Assembly (NCBI RefSeq): GCF_020080835.1 | Contig: NC_058167.1 | Coordinates: forward strand, 5,438,459-5,502,458 | DNA: 64,000 bases | Direction: 5' to 3' | Source of the DNA: Cotesia glomerata | Taxonomy: Eukaryota; Arthropoda; Insecta; Hymenoptera; Braconidae | Shown: positions 11,807-22,395 of the stretch, piece by piece | Numbering within the stretch: position 1 is the stretch's first letter | Layout: every line of letters begins with the position of its first letter | Position numbers and translations under genes: made by a program | The notes under the pieces: model-generated | Database searches by the model: none | What the model saw: the letters and a program-made list of their open reading frames with translations, nothing else | What the model was told of the DNA's origin: nothing

Positions 11807-12316
11807 TTAAGTACATGTTTGAATATTATTTATAATGTTACATTTTACATAAGGTATTCTATATTTTTTCTGTTTTACATTCATAAACGTATTGTAGTAT
11901 TCTTCGACGATCTTGTCGTTTCTCTCATGTCTGTCGTCAAAGATAGATAAAAATTTATCAAGTGAAGGATAAGTAGACATACAATGCAAAAACATGACAC
12001 AGTATTGGCCACACACTTGCGAATCTTCTTGCTGCAGTTGTTTACTGTTGTATCTGAACCATCTACAATTATTTTTGAGGCTTTTAAGGTGTTGAGGAAC
12101 ATACGAGGGCAATCCATAGCTGTCGAAGTACCAACCTCTTCCATTTCTATCGACGTACATGGCAACCCAGTGCTGTCCTGGTTTTTTGCAGCCATCGGTA
12201 TTCACAACAAAAGCCGCCGGTTTATCCAAAATTTTCGGAATTCTGTCCGCTGGATATACACCGATCGTGTGGTATGGTATATACTGAATAGCTTTCAATA
12301 CCTGGACCGTGTTCAT
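11807..12316 (-). CDS. PRO: Polinton adenovirus-type cysteine protease (PRO)
   Basis: 169 residues, about the usual length for the adenain/Ulp1-like maturation protease of Polintons. Near residues 44-60 is the QHWVAMYVDRNG block with the catalytic His, followed by GWYFDSYG with the acidic partner. Around residue 100 is QVCGQYCVMFLH, which holds the oxyanion Gln and the nucleophile Cys. The N-terminus MNTVQVLKAIQYIPY starts at a plausible ATG and the frame is intact to the stop. The enzyme would process capsid precursors during assembly. It is the last gene in the capsid block. All catalytic positions appear to be kept, unlike most neighbours. Confidence 0.9.
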   Translation of the reverse strand: MNTVQVLKAIQYIPYHTIGVYPADRIPKILDKPAAFVVNTDGCKKPGQHWVAMYVDRNGRGWYFDSYGLPSYVPQHLKSLKNNCRWFRYNSKQLQQEDSQVCGQYCVMFLHCMSTYPSLDKFLSIFDDRHERNDKIVEEYYNTFMNVKQKKYRIPYVKCNIINNIQTCT

Positions 12317-12349
12317 TACACGCCTGACTACTCCAAGGACAAGAAAGCG

Positions 12350-12881
12350 CAGACGTTGTATTGATATTTGTTTTTTTATTTAACCACTGTTTTAGCAAAT
12401 GTGCACAAGATAATGCGCATTGATTATACGCTAAACTTTTATTTCTTCTAGCTTCTAATACGTTGTGTAAGGCACAAGTCAAACGCGCCTGATGTAACGT
12501 CGCTACTGATGGATGGTCTTGCAATTCCTAGATATTTATCATAGGTTTACAAAGTAGCGCTTCTAAGTACGTTTTTTGCGCTTTACCGTATGTGTAAATT
12601 TTCATAGCAGTCTGACAAAAAAGTCGTAACTGTGTATGCACGTACTTTGTCAACGATTCACCATCATAACACTCAAGACCGTGTTTTCGGGTTAATGCGT
12701 TATTATCAAGCTTTCTTTCTTCTGACAGATGATTAAACGAAAATTCGGGAGCCAAGACCCAGTGAGCTGTATTACCGTTAATGAGACACGTCACACCTAT
12801 CTCACGATCGTTATTAACGAAACCTTGAATGTATATAACTACAGACAACATAACGATCTTCACATGACAACTTTCTATCAC
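12350..12881 (-). pseudogene. Divergent exonuclease-like Polinton protein, copy A
   Basis: Two frame-compatible pieces separated by a TAG near 12528. The first contains VVIYIQGFVNN, HWVLAPEFSF and KIYTYGKAQKTYLEAL. The second contains TLHQARLTCALHNVLEARR. The same order of blocks (h-D/Y-I-Q-G, h-W-x-h-x-P, h-Y-h-x-G-x-x-K-x-x-h-h, C-A-L-x-N-V) is found at 22396-22896 and 45984-46515. The layout resembles DEDDh exonucleases, but the acidic residues are replaced. It lies between the protease and the major capsid gene, which suggests it travels as a Polinton gene. Function unknown. Confidence 0.6.
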
Positions 12882-12910
12882 TTACTGAAATTATTTGCAG
12901 GTATTAGGGT

Positions 12911-14227
12911 TTACCCTGCAAAATCTATAGTTACTTGTCTAGAAGCGTCTATTTCCAAAACACTCTCATCCTCTGCGTATATTATACAGTTTGTGATTAT
13001 TGTTAAAGCTTTGTCGAATGTAACTTCTATACGCACCATCCCATGCTTGATCAAATTCCAATGTGTATTACTATTAGCTGATAAATCGGGCGTTAAATCA
13101 AAAACGTATAAGCAATACCCGTTAGGGTACTCAAACCTGTCTATTGTGTTTCCTTCGTTCAAAAAAAGGGTTCCTGTACCCGAAAACAGTGTGTGGTAAG
13201 CGTCTATGTAATTCATACGTGCCCCATAATCGGGTTGAAGAGGTTTTGACGGTATTTGCCGACCGTCAACGTATAATGATAAGTAGTTAATTCCAAAATT
13301 TTGAAAATTAAATGGGTTCATCGTAGCGTCACCATTGAAAGCTTTATTATCAACAAAACCTATGATTAAACGTCTCGGTATTTGACCATGAATTATGTTG
13401 TCCATAGTTTCACCATGTACACCAGCAGGCATTGAAATAGCTTTAACCTCAACACGTGTCATAGGGTATTTAGCTGTTGTCTTACCTAGCATACGAGCGT
13501 GTGATAAAAGCGTCCCTGGTGAAATTTTTGCACGTCTTACTAACAGATTAGCGTCGACAATGTTAAAAACGCACCTATTGGTGGAAGCGTCCATTAAACA
13601 AAACGCGTCGCGAGAACATGTTAAACGCAAACGCATTTCAACACCGTTTATAAGAAATCTTTCTTGATTAAAAACATCACAATGTAGATGTCCGATAAAA
13701 TCCGCAGTTTTATCGCATGTCAATAACTCGCGGCGTTTTTTCAATCCTACATTTTCATCGTCTAAACTGTCCATTTTTCCAGGCGTATCACACCACCATC
13801 CTACTGTTGTTAAATGTGATGTTTTGGCATCAACACCGTAATTTAATAAAGTTTCAATGTATGAACGGTAAGCGTATAAATTATTAGGTGTTGAAACAGG
13901 TTTTTGATTAAATAATACATCAACCTGGCTGAACATTGAATGCATAAAGTTGTTAACAGGCGCTACTTTATGAACCGCAGCCGCTGCAGTAACTGACTGT
14001 TTCCGAATAATACGTACACTTAGTTTCAACATCGTATATGCTAGGTCGATGTATTCACCACCCTACCCTTGAACAACAAACTCTATGGATGAATTATCAG
14101 CCAATGACGAAATTGGTTTATAATAAATCCATTGACCACTCTCAATTGTTGTCTGAGTTGGCGGTAGGGAAAATAATTCTAATTACGTTTTAGCGCACTC
14201 GCACGAGTGTACATGTAAGAACGACAT
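12911..14227 (-). pseudogene. MCP: Polinton major capsid protein (double jelly-roll), with two stops
   Basis: The frame starts at ATG 14227 with MSFLHVHSCECAKT and runs to 12911, about 438 codons. The C-terminal 373 residues are an uninterrupted ORF. Landmarks are PPTQTTIESGQW, GGEYIDLAYTM, LFNQKPVSTPNNLYAYRSY, GHLHCDVFNQERFL and GINYLSLYVDGRQIPSKPL. These match the Polinton major capsid family (annotated in many animals as F54H12.2-like). Two in-frame stops interrupt the N-terminal region: TAA at codon 15 and TAG just before GGEYIDL. The protein would form the hexameric capsomers of a virus-like shell. The stops make this copy inactive unless translation starts internally. Confidence 0.88.
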
Positions 14228-14237
14228 TTTAAAAACC

Positions 14238-14771
14238 TTATGAAAAAATGTCCGCAACTGTACGCTGTTTATTGTTCTTTTTTTTAATATTTTTGTTTTT
14301 ATTAATTCTACGTTTAGTTTTATTTTTTTTCACTTTATATCTAGCCTTAGGTTTTACAACACGTCTTTTTTTGACAGAAATTTTTCTTGAGCGTTCCAAC
14401 GTACGGCTCATACCGTCTGCAGAATCTAACCGACCGGATATATAACCAGAACCACTCATAAGACTATCAATTTTTTGCTGGGCTTTCCGTTTTAAATTTG
14501 TACCTGATTCACGCACGCGCATTTTAAAAGCCTCCTCAGCAGGTATCTTATGATCCAATACGTCTGTAGCTATATTCACACCAGACCTTAAAGCTTCTTT
14601 TCCTACAGCTTTAAGACCCGTCTTTAAGAAAGGTAATACTCTTCTAAATAATCCTCCTAAGAAACTACCTATACCGTGACCTTTTTGATACGGCGACCCA
14701 ACATAAACATGGCTGATGCCGGAATAATTACGAGAACCGTCGCCATATTGTTGTATTTCATAGACAGCCAT
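14238..14771 (-). CDS. Polinton PX-like basic core/minor capsid protein
   Basis: 177 residues. After MAVYEIQQYGDGSRNY comes GIGSFLGGLFRRVLPFLKTG, a Gly-rich amphipathic segment like that of adenovirus pX/pVI and the corresponding Polinton/adintovirus proteins. The C-terminal third is extremely basic, with Arg/Lys tracts (SVKKRRVVKPKARYKVKKN), as expected of a DNA-condensing or membrane-active core protein. It lies between the minor and major capsid genes, the usual position. The frame is intact. A poly-Lys/Asn tail near the stop may be slightly extended by slippage. Assignment rests on composition, motif and context. Confidence 0.78.
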   Translation of the reverse strand: MAVYEIQQYGDGSRNYSGISHVYVGSPYQKGHGIGSFLGGLFRRVLPFLKTGLKAVGKEALRSGVNIATDVLDHKIPAEEAFKMRVRESGTNLKRKAQQKIDSLMSGSGYISGRLDSADGMSRTLERSRKISVKKRRVVKPKARYKVKKNKTKRRINKNKNIKKKNNKQRTVADIFS

Positions 14772-14781
14772 TATGTTTATT

Positions 14782-15394
14782 TTAAAAACACCTTTTAAAA
14801 TGTAGCGTCACCGTCAACGTCCCGTATTCAAATGGTATAGGTTTGCCATACTCATCTCTTATATCGATTTCGATAGTGGTCATACTTCTACGTAACAGAG
14901 GTATATATTGTCCTGGAGAAAAACTTTTAATTTTGGTTGCACCGTAATTATACTGGTCGTGATCAAGCGGGACCACTCGTAGTAAAGGTGTCTGGACATC
15001 GCCTGTTATATACCCCTCGCATATATCTGTATAGATAAATATTTTCCCAGGTATAGCTTGTGATAAAGAAGCTGGTTTAGAACCCCAACAATTATACGGT
15101 TCAGATGATATAACTCTTGATAATATATTTTCTTCAAAACCTAATATACTCCAGAGTCTTTCACTTAACACCAGCGTATGTCTTGCATTTTCACAACTGC
15201 ATACAGTATAAATTTTTATAAAACCTCCAACATTATAAGTAAAACTTAAATGATCCGAAATTGGTTTAAGTTTGTTGAGAGCATCCACTAGATTTCCTAG
15301 ACTTTGATATTGACCATGAGGTATATTATCAGTAAAAGAAAAAGTGTCGATTATCGCATTAGACTCTTCCAAATCTAAGTATTCGACGGTTAAC
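14782..15394 (-). pseudogene. mCP: Polinton minor capsid (penton-like) protein, 3' part
   Basis: About 204 codons from LTVEYLDLEESNAI to TLTVTLHFKRCF. Blocks include SERLWSILGFEE, GKIFIYTDICEGYITGDVQTPLLRVV and TTIEIDIRDEYGKPIPFEYG, typical of the single-jelly-roll penton-like Polinton protein. The 5' part of the gene is at 19284-19480 on the far side of a Harbinger element that duplicated ATA. The two parts are in the same phase once the element and one TSD copy are ignored, so the gene was intact when hit. Confidence 0.85.
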
Positions 15395-15534
15395 ATAGGG
15401 TGTATTCGTCTTGGGCGCTTACACGCTTTGAGCGCTCACGCTTACAAGCACGAATTATGAGTGTTCATGTTGGCTTATAAGCGCTTAGAAAAAATCGTTC
15501 GTTTTGGACGTTGTGAGCGCTAGTTAGTATCAAC

Positions 15535-16989
15535 ATGGCGAATGTGAGAAATGTCAATCAGATGATACATAATTTATTAGAAATTATCAACGATGATTCT
15601 GACGATAGTGATGATGAATTCGATATGATTGAAGATAGTGATGATGAAATGGAATGGGAATATTGCAGTGCTTATTTAAATTTCTCTGAAAAAAGAGAAC
15701 ATTTGCCAAGGCTTAAAAATTTTGTTGAAGAGGTTATACCAGCTTTTACTGATAAAGAATTTAAATCTCACTTTAGGTAATTATTTAAAATTTAACATTT
15801 AGTATTTCCAAAAAATTTATCTATGCTTTCTAAATTGAGCTTATCGACGGTATTTATTTTATTCAAATACATGATTAAATAATTTCAGGATGAGTCGGTC
15901 AACATTTAATTTTGTTCTCGGTACAATTAAACCATCGTTAATAAGGAAAATTCCAGGATGTAAAATGATACAACCTGACAAACAATTATTTATCGCTATA
16001 TGGAAAATGGCAACTCCAGACTCGTATCGGTATAATATAAAACTATTACTTAAATTTTATGTAACTTTATTTATTATAAATTAAATTTTGACTTAATGTA
16101 TCCTTTTTAAAGGTCGATTTGCCAAAAGTTTGATGTTAGTTTTGCAGCAGCGTTATCAAGTGTACGAAGAGTTACAACAGCTTTAGTGGAAATAGCTCCA
16201 AATTTTATAGTCTGGCCTGATAATGAGAAGTTTGCTGAAATTGCCAATGAGTTTGAAGTTACGAGCGGTTTCCCCAATGTTATTGGTGCAATTGATGGAA
16301 CACATATAAATATTCCTGCACCTCACGAACATCCGGAATGTTATGTTAACAGAAAAGGACATCATTCGATCCAATTACAAGTAAGTAAGCTGTCACGTAA
16401 TATAACAATCTCTCAAATATATTTTTTACAATTACTATTTATTCGAAAACAGGCTATTAGTGATGCTCAATGTAGATTTATCCACTGTTATGCTGGGAAT
16501 GTTGGTTCTGTACATGACGCACGAGTATTCCGTCTATCAGAAGTGAATGATTATCTCACTGATCAATAGAAATTTCCAAACGGTTATCATTTAGTTGGTG
16601 ACGCAGCTTATTCTCTTCATAAACATTTACTGACTCCGTATTGAGATAATGGGCATTTATCAGGAAGACAAAAAAATTATAATTTTTGTCATTCATCTGC
16701 ACGTATAGCTATTGAGCGTGCATTTGGATTACTTAAAAAAAGGTTTCGTAGCTTGCTTACTGTTCTAGATATGAATCGAACAGATTTAATACCTGACTTT
16801 ATTATTGCCTGTTGTGTTTTGCATAATATATGCTTATTAAAAGAAGATGAATTTCCTGTCGACGAAATAATCGAAGAAAATGGGAATATGAATGAAATGC
16901 TCAATATTGGACAAAATAGAGTTTTAAATGCCGAAGGTGTTGACAAACGAAATCGTATACGTGACCAACTAATCTTACGAAATGTGTAA
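15535..16989 (+). pseudogene. Harbinger transposase (DDE_Tnp_4 type)
   Basis: Exons appear to be 15535-15778, ~15890-16031, ~16112-16380 and 16452-16989, with GTAATT, GTATAA and GTAAGT donors and TTTCAG, TTAAAG and AAACAG acceptors. The N-terminus is acidic (DDSDDSDDEFDMIEDSDDE). The catalytic acids are in NVIGAIDGTHINIP, HLVGDAAYSLHKH and ARIAIERAFGLLKKRF, the D-D-E layout of PIF/Harbinger. Two nonsense codons are seen: TAG after DYLTDQ (16567) and TGA after LLTPY (~16641). The element is therefore not autonomous now. Confidence 0.88.
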
Positions 16990-17615
16990 TAGAAACTATT
17001 TTAATAATTACAAATTTTAATATGCCACAAAACAAATAATTTTCTACAATTTGTTGAAAAGAAACTTCTAGAAATATTTTTTTGAATAAGATTTTATATC
17101 ATTTTCATAGAAATATATTAAATACTTTTATATTTGAGTAATTATACACATATACGACAGAATTGTAAATTTTTTATAGCTAACAATCGATATTTTCGAT
17201 CGAATAATATTGATAATTTTTTAATTTCAATAATTGTAATTAAAACTATTTACGTGAATTTATGAAATAAAAACAAAACATTTATTTATTTTGTTTTACA
17301 ATACATACCTTTTTATTTTATTTAATACAAAAAACTCTATAACATTTAACAATATTAACTTTTATCTTATATTGCTTTGCAAACTAAAAGTTACATAACT
17401 TATTAAGTACACATATAAAAGTTGCCCCTGACTTCTGTAAAAATATAGTTTATCTATATTAAAATAGCTTATTGCTTCCAATTTTGTACTTGAAAAAACA
17501 TTTTTACTACTAAAATCTTTCGTAATTAATCTAATCAGTCCGATTTAAAAAAAATGGTCTAAACTAAAATTACATTGAAAATGATTATTAGAGTTGACAA
17601 GCTTCTCTAATAAAT

Positions 17616-19001
17616 CTAAAGCCTTTTTTTTGTATTGAAGAGCATCCTCTGCCTTTTGAGCTTTAAAGGCATAAATTCTTTGAATCGACGTTCTTTGCTC
17701 TCTTCATTTTTCATGGCTCGCTCTTGTAACGCAGTTAACAGTTGATTTGCAGGTGTAATTTTGGCTTTTTTTTCTGAAAATGATAAAATTATGTTTTCAA
17801 TAGCGTAATATATTTCTTTAAACAAATAAAAATATACTCACGGTTTACTAGATTTTCCAAATCACTGCTTGTACTACTTTCAGTACTGCATTCAGATGAT
17901 GTCCTTTTTTTCTTTCCAGTAGAGGAGCAAGTTGCAACTGGTGAAATAAAAGGCTTATCCCCCATTAGATCATCCATTATCTAAAGAAATAAAAAACTAT
18001 ATAATTTATCACCCTTCCGAAGTTTAATTATTTTGAACTTACAGTTAAGTAAGGCCAATGTTTAGCTGAGTTGCCAGATTTATTATTATGATCTTTTATA
18101 TTTTTGTAAGTTTTTTTTATTCCTGCTAACTTTGACTGGCATTGAGGGCCTGTAATATTATGACCGCGAGCATGGAGTTGACAACTAATTCCCTCCCACA
18201 ATTTTTTTTGGGAAATTTTACCACTGCTGAAACTTGATTGTTCCTTTTGATATTCATCGAGAAGTAAAAGAATAGCTTCATGAGCCCATTTAAATGCTGC
18301 AACAAACAATTAACTCTAGAATTTGATTGATTTCAATTAATATATTTATGAGCTTTATCTTAAAATTACCTGAATCTTCAGTTGTACTTTTATTCAATTC
18401 TTCAGGATCCTCAGGATTTTCGTCAAAAGTTAAGTTAGGATCCAGAGCTTCACCAGTGTATGAATCATGTTCTAAAAATTATAAATTCAATTACTTACTT
18501 TAACTTGTCTTTGTCATGCTAATAAGATTCTTTTCAAAGTATACAAAAAGATTTCGTGCACATAAAACCCAAAATGTAAATAGAACCTACCGCTAAGAAA
18601 CTCAGCGTATTCTAAATCTTTTGCCTCCGACAGTTTCAAGCTTGAAAAATTAACGTCTGAAATAAATAAAACATATTTTACCCAAAAAATAAGACCTTTT
18701 TTAATAGCATTCAAATTAAGGTAATCTATTTATTCACTCTCAATTTAAGCGTTGAAAAGGAATAGAGTTTCTAGCTCAATTATATTTTTTCCAGCCACCC
18801 AGAAACACAACTTGATCCTCAAACCATAATAATAGAAAAATATTGGTATTTGTAAAAATTAATAACATTAATTAATCTAATAAAATACATACCTGTTTCA
18901 AGACGTTTTATTTCATCCGACGTAACAGAAATGGTGTAAGTTTTACCAGATTCTGGATCATTCAAATTAATAGAAAATAATTTGGGTAAAGAACTAGCCA
19001 T
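17616..19001 (-). CDS. Harbinger accessory Myb/SANT-like DNA-binding protein
   Basis: A multi-exon minus-strand gene. Exon 1 begins MASSLPKLFSINLNDPESG (19001). A small exon follows with SSLKLSEAKDLEYAEFLSG, then an acidic one (NPEDPEELNKSTTEDS). The Myb-like exon (18305-18039) has HEAILLLLDEYQKEQ, KKLWEGISCQLHARGHNITG and QCQSKLAGIKKTYKNIKDHN. Then come a Ser-rich exon (TSSECSTESSTSSDLENL) and a charged last exon. Donors GTATGT, GTAGGT, GTAAGT and GTGAGT are visible. Harbinger elements use such a trihelix protein to bring the transposase to the ends and the nucleus. I saw no stop within the exons, so this gene is better kept than the transposase. Exact exon ends are approximate. Confidence 0.75.
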
Positions 19002-19283
19002 TTTTGTTGATTTGTAAACAATTTTAACTTTAAGTACTTGAATGACTATTCAGAATTTGGTTAGCTTACGCTCACGTAGTGTTCGTTTTGATAAATAATG
19101 AGGTTTAGCGCTCACGCTTTTGCTGCCCTACCTCTGTAGAGAAAGCGTCTGTGAGCGAGAAATCTACTTTACGAACTCAGCCATGAGCGTGATTTTTTGA
19201 CACTCACAGCACCAAGTCGAACGCTGAAAACGACGATTAAGCGTGCTCAAAGCGTGTAAGCGCCCAAGACGAATGCACCCATA

Positions 19284-19480
19284 GCTTTTGCAAATTTTTT
19301 CGGTACATGTAATATTGTCATAGGTGTCTGGATTTCTACTAAAGCAACCGCCCAACATCCGTTAAGATCTAGCGGTTGAGGCAGTCTAGTGATAAAATGT
19401 GTTGTTGAATTATCAGGAAAATATTGCATGCTGCTATTACTAGGTAATACTATGTAAAAATTATCACGTGTTAAAGCCAT
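19284..19480 (-). pseudogene. mCP: Polinton minor capsid protein, 5' part
   Basis: Sixty-six codons from MALTRDNFYIVLPSNSSMQY to PKKFAKAM, where the Harbinger element begins. This is the typical N-terminus of the penton-like protein (THFITRLPQPLDLNG, WAVALVEIQTP). Its ATG follows the integrase stop directly (TAAATG), so the two genes abut with no spacer. Confidence 0.85.
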
Positions 19481-20458
19481 TTATTCCACCTTAGATAACT
19501 CTTCCTCATAAAATATACAATTTATAGGCTCGTTTTGCAAATCGATCAGTATGTAAACCGCAGGCTGTCGATAATTGGAAATTCTTAAAATTTTAAAAAT
19601 CTCACTACTCCAACCGCTCTCGTAACCTTTCGTAAACGCTGCTTTTGCCTTACTGATACGCACCAAGTCACCGACAGAGTATTTAAGCTCACGCTTCGCT
19701 AAGACAGCTACCCGTTTATTATTTTCATACCGCTTTTTAAGATTATTATAAGCTGTTTGAGCTATGTTTTCGTTAACATCAACAGGAGCCATTTTGATAC
19801 CGCTATGTACCGTATGATTGTAGGCATGCATGATTTTTTGTAACACATCTAAATATCTTTTCGTACGTGTATGTATAAAATACCGCCATATTCTTTCTTT
19901 TATAGTTCTATTTAGACGCTCCACGATAGAAGCTTTAATATCAGGATTGCGTGTTGTTCTAAACTGTATTTCTTTTTTGCGTAATAATTCTTGGAAAGGG
20001 GCGCCTAAGAATTCCTTCCCGCTATCTGTTTGCAGTAATCGCGGTTTTCGTTTGCCGTTTCTACTTAGTATTTTGCTGAAAGCTTGAGCGACGGTTACAC
20101 TGGTTTTGTTTATTAATGGCTCAGCCCACGCATGTTTGCTCAACACGCCTATAACCATTAATATATATTTATAACCTTTGTTATAAGTTGAGATATTTCT
20201 TAAATCGGCTAAGTCGGCTTCCCACACATCGTCGACTGTTTCAACATTATAAGTCCTCCTAATAAAGTGTTTTCTGTTCATACGGTGTTTCGTAAAAACT
20301 TCTTGTTTATTTAACCATTCGTTAACATCTTTTTCTGACAGTTTAGATTCGTTTTTTTGAACATATTTCAAAATATTTCTAGCTCCCGAAATACTTTCTG
20401 ACCATGAGGGATTGTAATACACTTTATTTAATTTTTTATCTATTTCAACCTTATCCAT
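19481..20458 (-). CDS. INT: Polinton retroviral-type integrase (INT)
   Basis: 325 residues with an intact frame. The order is an N-terminal helical region (KLNKVYYNPSWSESISGAR), the rve DDE core and a C-terminal SH3-like region. The three acids lie in VWEADLADL (~residue 82), RLLQTDSGKEF (~144) and KASIVERLNR (~180). The C-terminal part has ELKYSVGDLVRISKAKAAFT and YILIDLQNEPI; no full chromodomain follows. It would insert linear element DNA and make a 6-bp duplication. Catalytic residues are all present, so this is one of the few Polinton 1 genes with no visible damage. Confidence 0.92.
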   Translation of the reverse strand: MDKVEIDKKLNKVYYNPSWSESISGARNILKYVQKNESKLSEKDVNEWLNKQEVFTKHRMNRKHFIRRTYNVETVDDVWEADLADLRNISTYNKGYKYILMVIGVLSKHAWAEPLINKTSVTVAQAFSKILSRNGKRKPRLLQTDSGKEFLGAPFQELLRKKEIQFRTTRNPDIKASIVERLNRTIKERIWRYFIHTRTKRYLDVLQKIMHAYNHTVHSGIKMAPVDVNENIAQTAYNNLKKRYENNKRVAVLAKRELKYSVGDLVRISKAKAAFTKGYESGWSSEIFKILRISNYRQPAVYILIDLQNEPINCIFYEEELSKVE

Positions 20459-20462
20459 GATA

Positions 20463-21235
20463 TTTTTTTACTTTTATTCAGAGTACCATTACCACTCTGG
20501 TTTAACATTGATTCATCGACGGCCACGTTTTCTGTTATTATTTCAGGTATAGTAATATTACCGGATCGTCGTCTTGTCGGTGTAGAGGTTGATAGCTCTT
20601 CTTCTTCTTCTTCGGAGACGTTGTTGAAATAAGCACGGTTGCCGATGAACTCGCGTGGTATGTTTAATGTTTGCAGTACTTTAGCAAACTGTTGACGGCC
20701 TATAGCTTTTGCCTGCCTTCTAGGACGTATTATATCGTTTACGAGATCCGTAATATTAAAATGGGGGATTTTCCGACCTTTGATTGTAACACAACCTCTA
20801 TCGTCCCAAGATATTAATTTTTAGGTACGCTTTCTATAATTGAATTATCTATGATTACTTCGTATGAAGAATGGTGAGGAATAAACTTTCGTCGGACCCT
20901 GCTGATGTGTCTAACATTTGAGAGGAGTTTTCGAAAGACGCTTCCTGCTGAACAACATTTTTTTCTATATTACTACCTATAACAGGTTTTCTTTCATATT
21001 CAAGAAACCTAAGATAACGCTCAAGCACTTGTAAGTAAGCTTGACATTTTTCATGATCTGTATTATATTTACCGAAAGAATTTAAAATCTTATACATTTC
21101 ATTGTCGAGACGCGTTAACACTGTACCGGTTGTCAAGCACGTTCTATTTTTTGCACACTCTTCGTTTTTTTCGGAGCTTATCTTTTCATTAAGTTTAGCC
21201 TCAGGTACTAATACCATTTTACGGGCGTGTTCCAT
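20463..21235 (-). pseudogene. Conserved Polinton protein of unknown function, frameshifted
   Basis: The 5' part (21235-20855) starts MEHARKMVLVPEAKLNEK and has the conserved RLDNEMYKILNS plus AYLQVLERYLRFLEYERKP. The 3' part, in another frame, has LISWDDRGCVTIKGRKIPHF and DIIRPRRQAKAIGRQQFA, then IPREFIGN, then an acidic Ser/Glu tail (VSEEEEEELSTSTPTRRR). The frame changes near 20870, and a stop near 20820 follows SVPKN. The spacer usually found between the halves seems short, suggesting a small deletion. This protein recurs in animal Polintons next to capsid and integrase genes; a relative lies at 63006-63922. Its role is not established. Confidence 0.7.
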
Positions 21236-21247
21236 ATTTTTTCAAAT

Positions 21248-21586
21248 TTATTTAGTAATAAAATTTGAAATTAGAGCTCCTAAAACAGGAGCTAAAAACA
21301 AGGTCAGAAAACCGCCTTTTTGTATAATTATTTTCTTTTTGTATTGGAAACTACTACCTTTTGATGATAATTTTCTTAAAAGCTTAACGTGGCGTTTTAA
21401 TTTTGTTTTATATTCGGGTGACAAGGGGACGGTACCCTATAGTATGTTTAATATGCACTCACAAATACAACGTATCAAAGCAGGATCTGCTTTACGCAAT
21501 ACAGCCTGGCGCTGTGTGTTACTAAGGTAACACAACGCTTGTAATACACGCAGCTGCTTTTTCTGGATAGGTGTGTTCGCACCCAT
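21248..21586 (-). pseudogene. Conserved small Polinton protein, one internal stop
   Basis: Reads from MGANTPIQKKQLRVLQALCY through ADPALIRCICECILNIL to a TAG (21437-21439). It then continues in frame with GTVPLSPEYKTKLKRHVKLL, the basic YKKKIIIQKGG and a hydrophobic C-terminus LTLFLAPVLGALISNFI. The pattern (Ile-Cys-Glu-Cys block, Lys/Arg linker, Lys-Gly-Gly-Phe, membrane-like tail) is that of a small protein common in arthropod Polintons. It could be a membrane-interacting capsid accessory, by analogy only. Confidence 0.65.
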
Positions 21587-21588
21587 TA

Positions 21589-21858
21589 TCAGTGAAGGAC
21601 TGGTACATCGTTACGGCTAGTTTTATAATTTATATTTTTTTTAGATACATATACGTACTGGTGAGGGTCATTGGGAAAAATATAACTACGAAAACGGCAG
21701 TTTTCGGGTGTTGACTGTTTTAAATCTAGTAGTAAGTAACCGTGCGGTGAAGATATAGCGTCATAATATATTTCTTGCAGAAACCGTGTATTTTCAGGAT
21801 TAACTTGTCTAGCTAGATGTTGTATTTGCGATCTATCGCGAGGGTTTTTAAAAATCAC
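21589..21858 (-). CDS. Small conserved Polinton protein
   Basis: 89 residues. Features are FLQEIYYDAISSPHGYLLLD, then TPENCRFRSYIFPNDPHQYVY and a basic end (SKKNINYKTSR). Its stop is immediately next to the start of the following small gene. I recognise the YLLLDLKQ-TP / R-x-IFP pattern from other Polintons but know no function for it. Confidence 0.6.
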   Translation of the reverse strand: MIFKNPRDRSQIQHLARQVNPENTRFLQEIYYDAISSPHGYLLLDLKQSTPENCRFRSYIFPNDPHQYVYVSKKNINYKTSRNDVPVLH

Positions 21859-21873
21859 AATGTCTCCGTCATC

Positions 21874-22272
21874 TTAACGGATGTGCCAGAGAGGTACAAG
21901 AGCTTCTCGCACAGCGTCAGGAGCTGACCTTATAGCTGCATCGAATACAGACCTCGACAAACTCATGAAAAACTGCAACATTGACAAATTCAATAACAAA
22001 GTTAATTTGTGTGTTACATATTTTAACAAACACCATGTTTGACATACCTCTAGATAAGTCTGACCCTGTCTAACCAATCGTGTACACAGAGATAACCATA
22101 CGATAGTTTCTTCATTTAACCTGGAAGATAATATCCGAAAAAGAGGGTCTTGAGGCCATAATGTGCGAAACGCTTCAAGATCTTCTACGGTCACCTCTAT
22201 TACAGGTAATATTCCTGATTCTTCTTGAAGAACAGTCTCTTCACAATTAGAGTAACACATTTTACAGGGCAC
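21874..22272 (-). CDS. Polinton-associated protein with an in-frame intron-like segment
   Basis: The ORF (132 codons) has MPCKMCYSNCEET, then EDLEAFRTLWPQDPLFRILS, LNEETIVWLSLCTRLVRQG and a C-terminal SVFDAAIRSAPDAVREALVP. Between TYLE and FFMSLS is a 75-nt stretch that starts GTATGT and ends TTGCAG, has no stop, and is a multiple of three. The flanking blocks read on smoothly without it. It may be a true short intron or a retained one that adds 25 residues rich in Leu and Cys. The gene lies just upstream of the small Polinton genes. Function unknown. Confidence 0.55.
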   Translation of the reverse strand: MPCKMCYSNCEETVLQEESGILPVIEVTVEDLEAFRTLWPQDPLFRILSSRLNEETIVWLSLCTRLVRQGQTYLEVCQTWCLLKYVTHKLTLLLNLSMLQFFMSLSRSVFDAAIRSAPDAVREALVPLWHIR

Positions 22273-22395
22273 TTTTGATGATACTAAACTACAGTTCGTA
22301 TATTAACTGTTTTGTTAGCGTCTCGTACGGTGATGATTCGGCACTATTGAGATAACCAGCTGCTTATTTGCTGACTTTTTGCATTTTCACTTATT

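Larger units (their letters stand above)
15398..19280. mobile_element. PIF/Harbinger transposon inserted in the minor capsid gene
   Basis: Inverted termini start GGGTGTATTCGTCTTGGGCG on the left, with the near-perfect complement at 19255-19280. Flanks show the 3-bp duplication ATA (15395-15397 and 19281-19283), the usual Harbinger TSD size. Both Harbinger genes are inside: a DDE transposase on the plus strand and a Myb/SANT-like protein on the minus strand, convergent. The 16990-17600 interval between them is AT-rich 3' sequence with no further gene. Subterminal motifs such as GAGCGCTCACGCTT recur at both ends and may be binding sites for the Myb-like protein. Confidence 0.93.
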
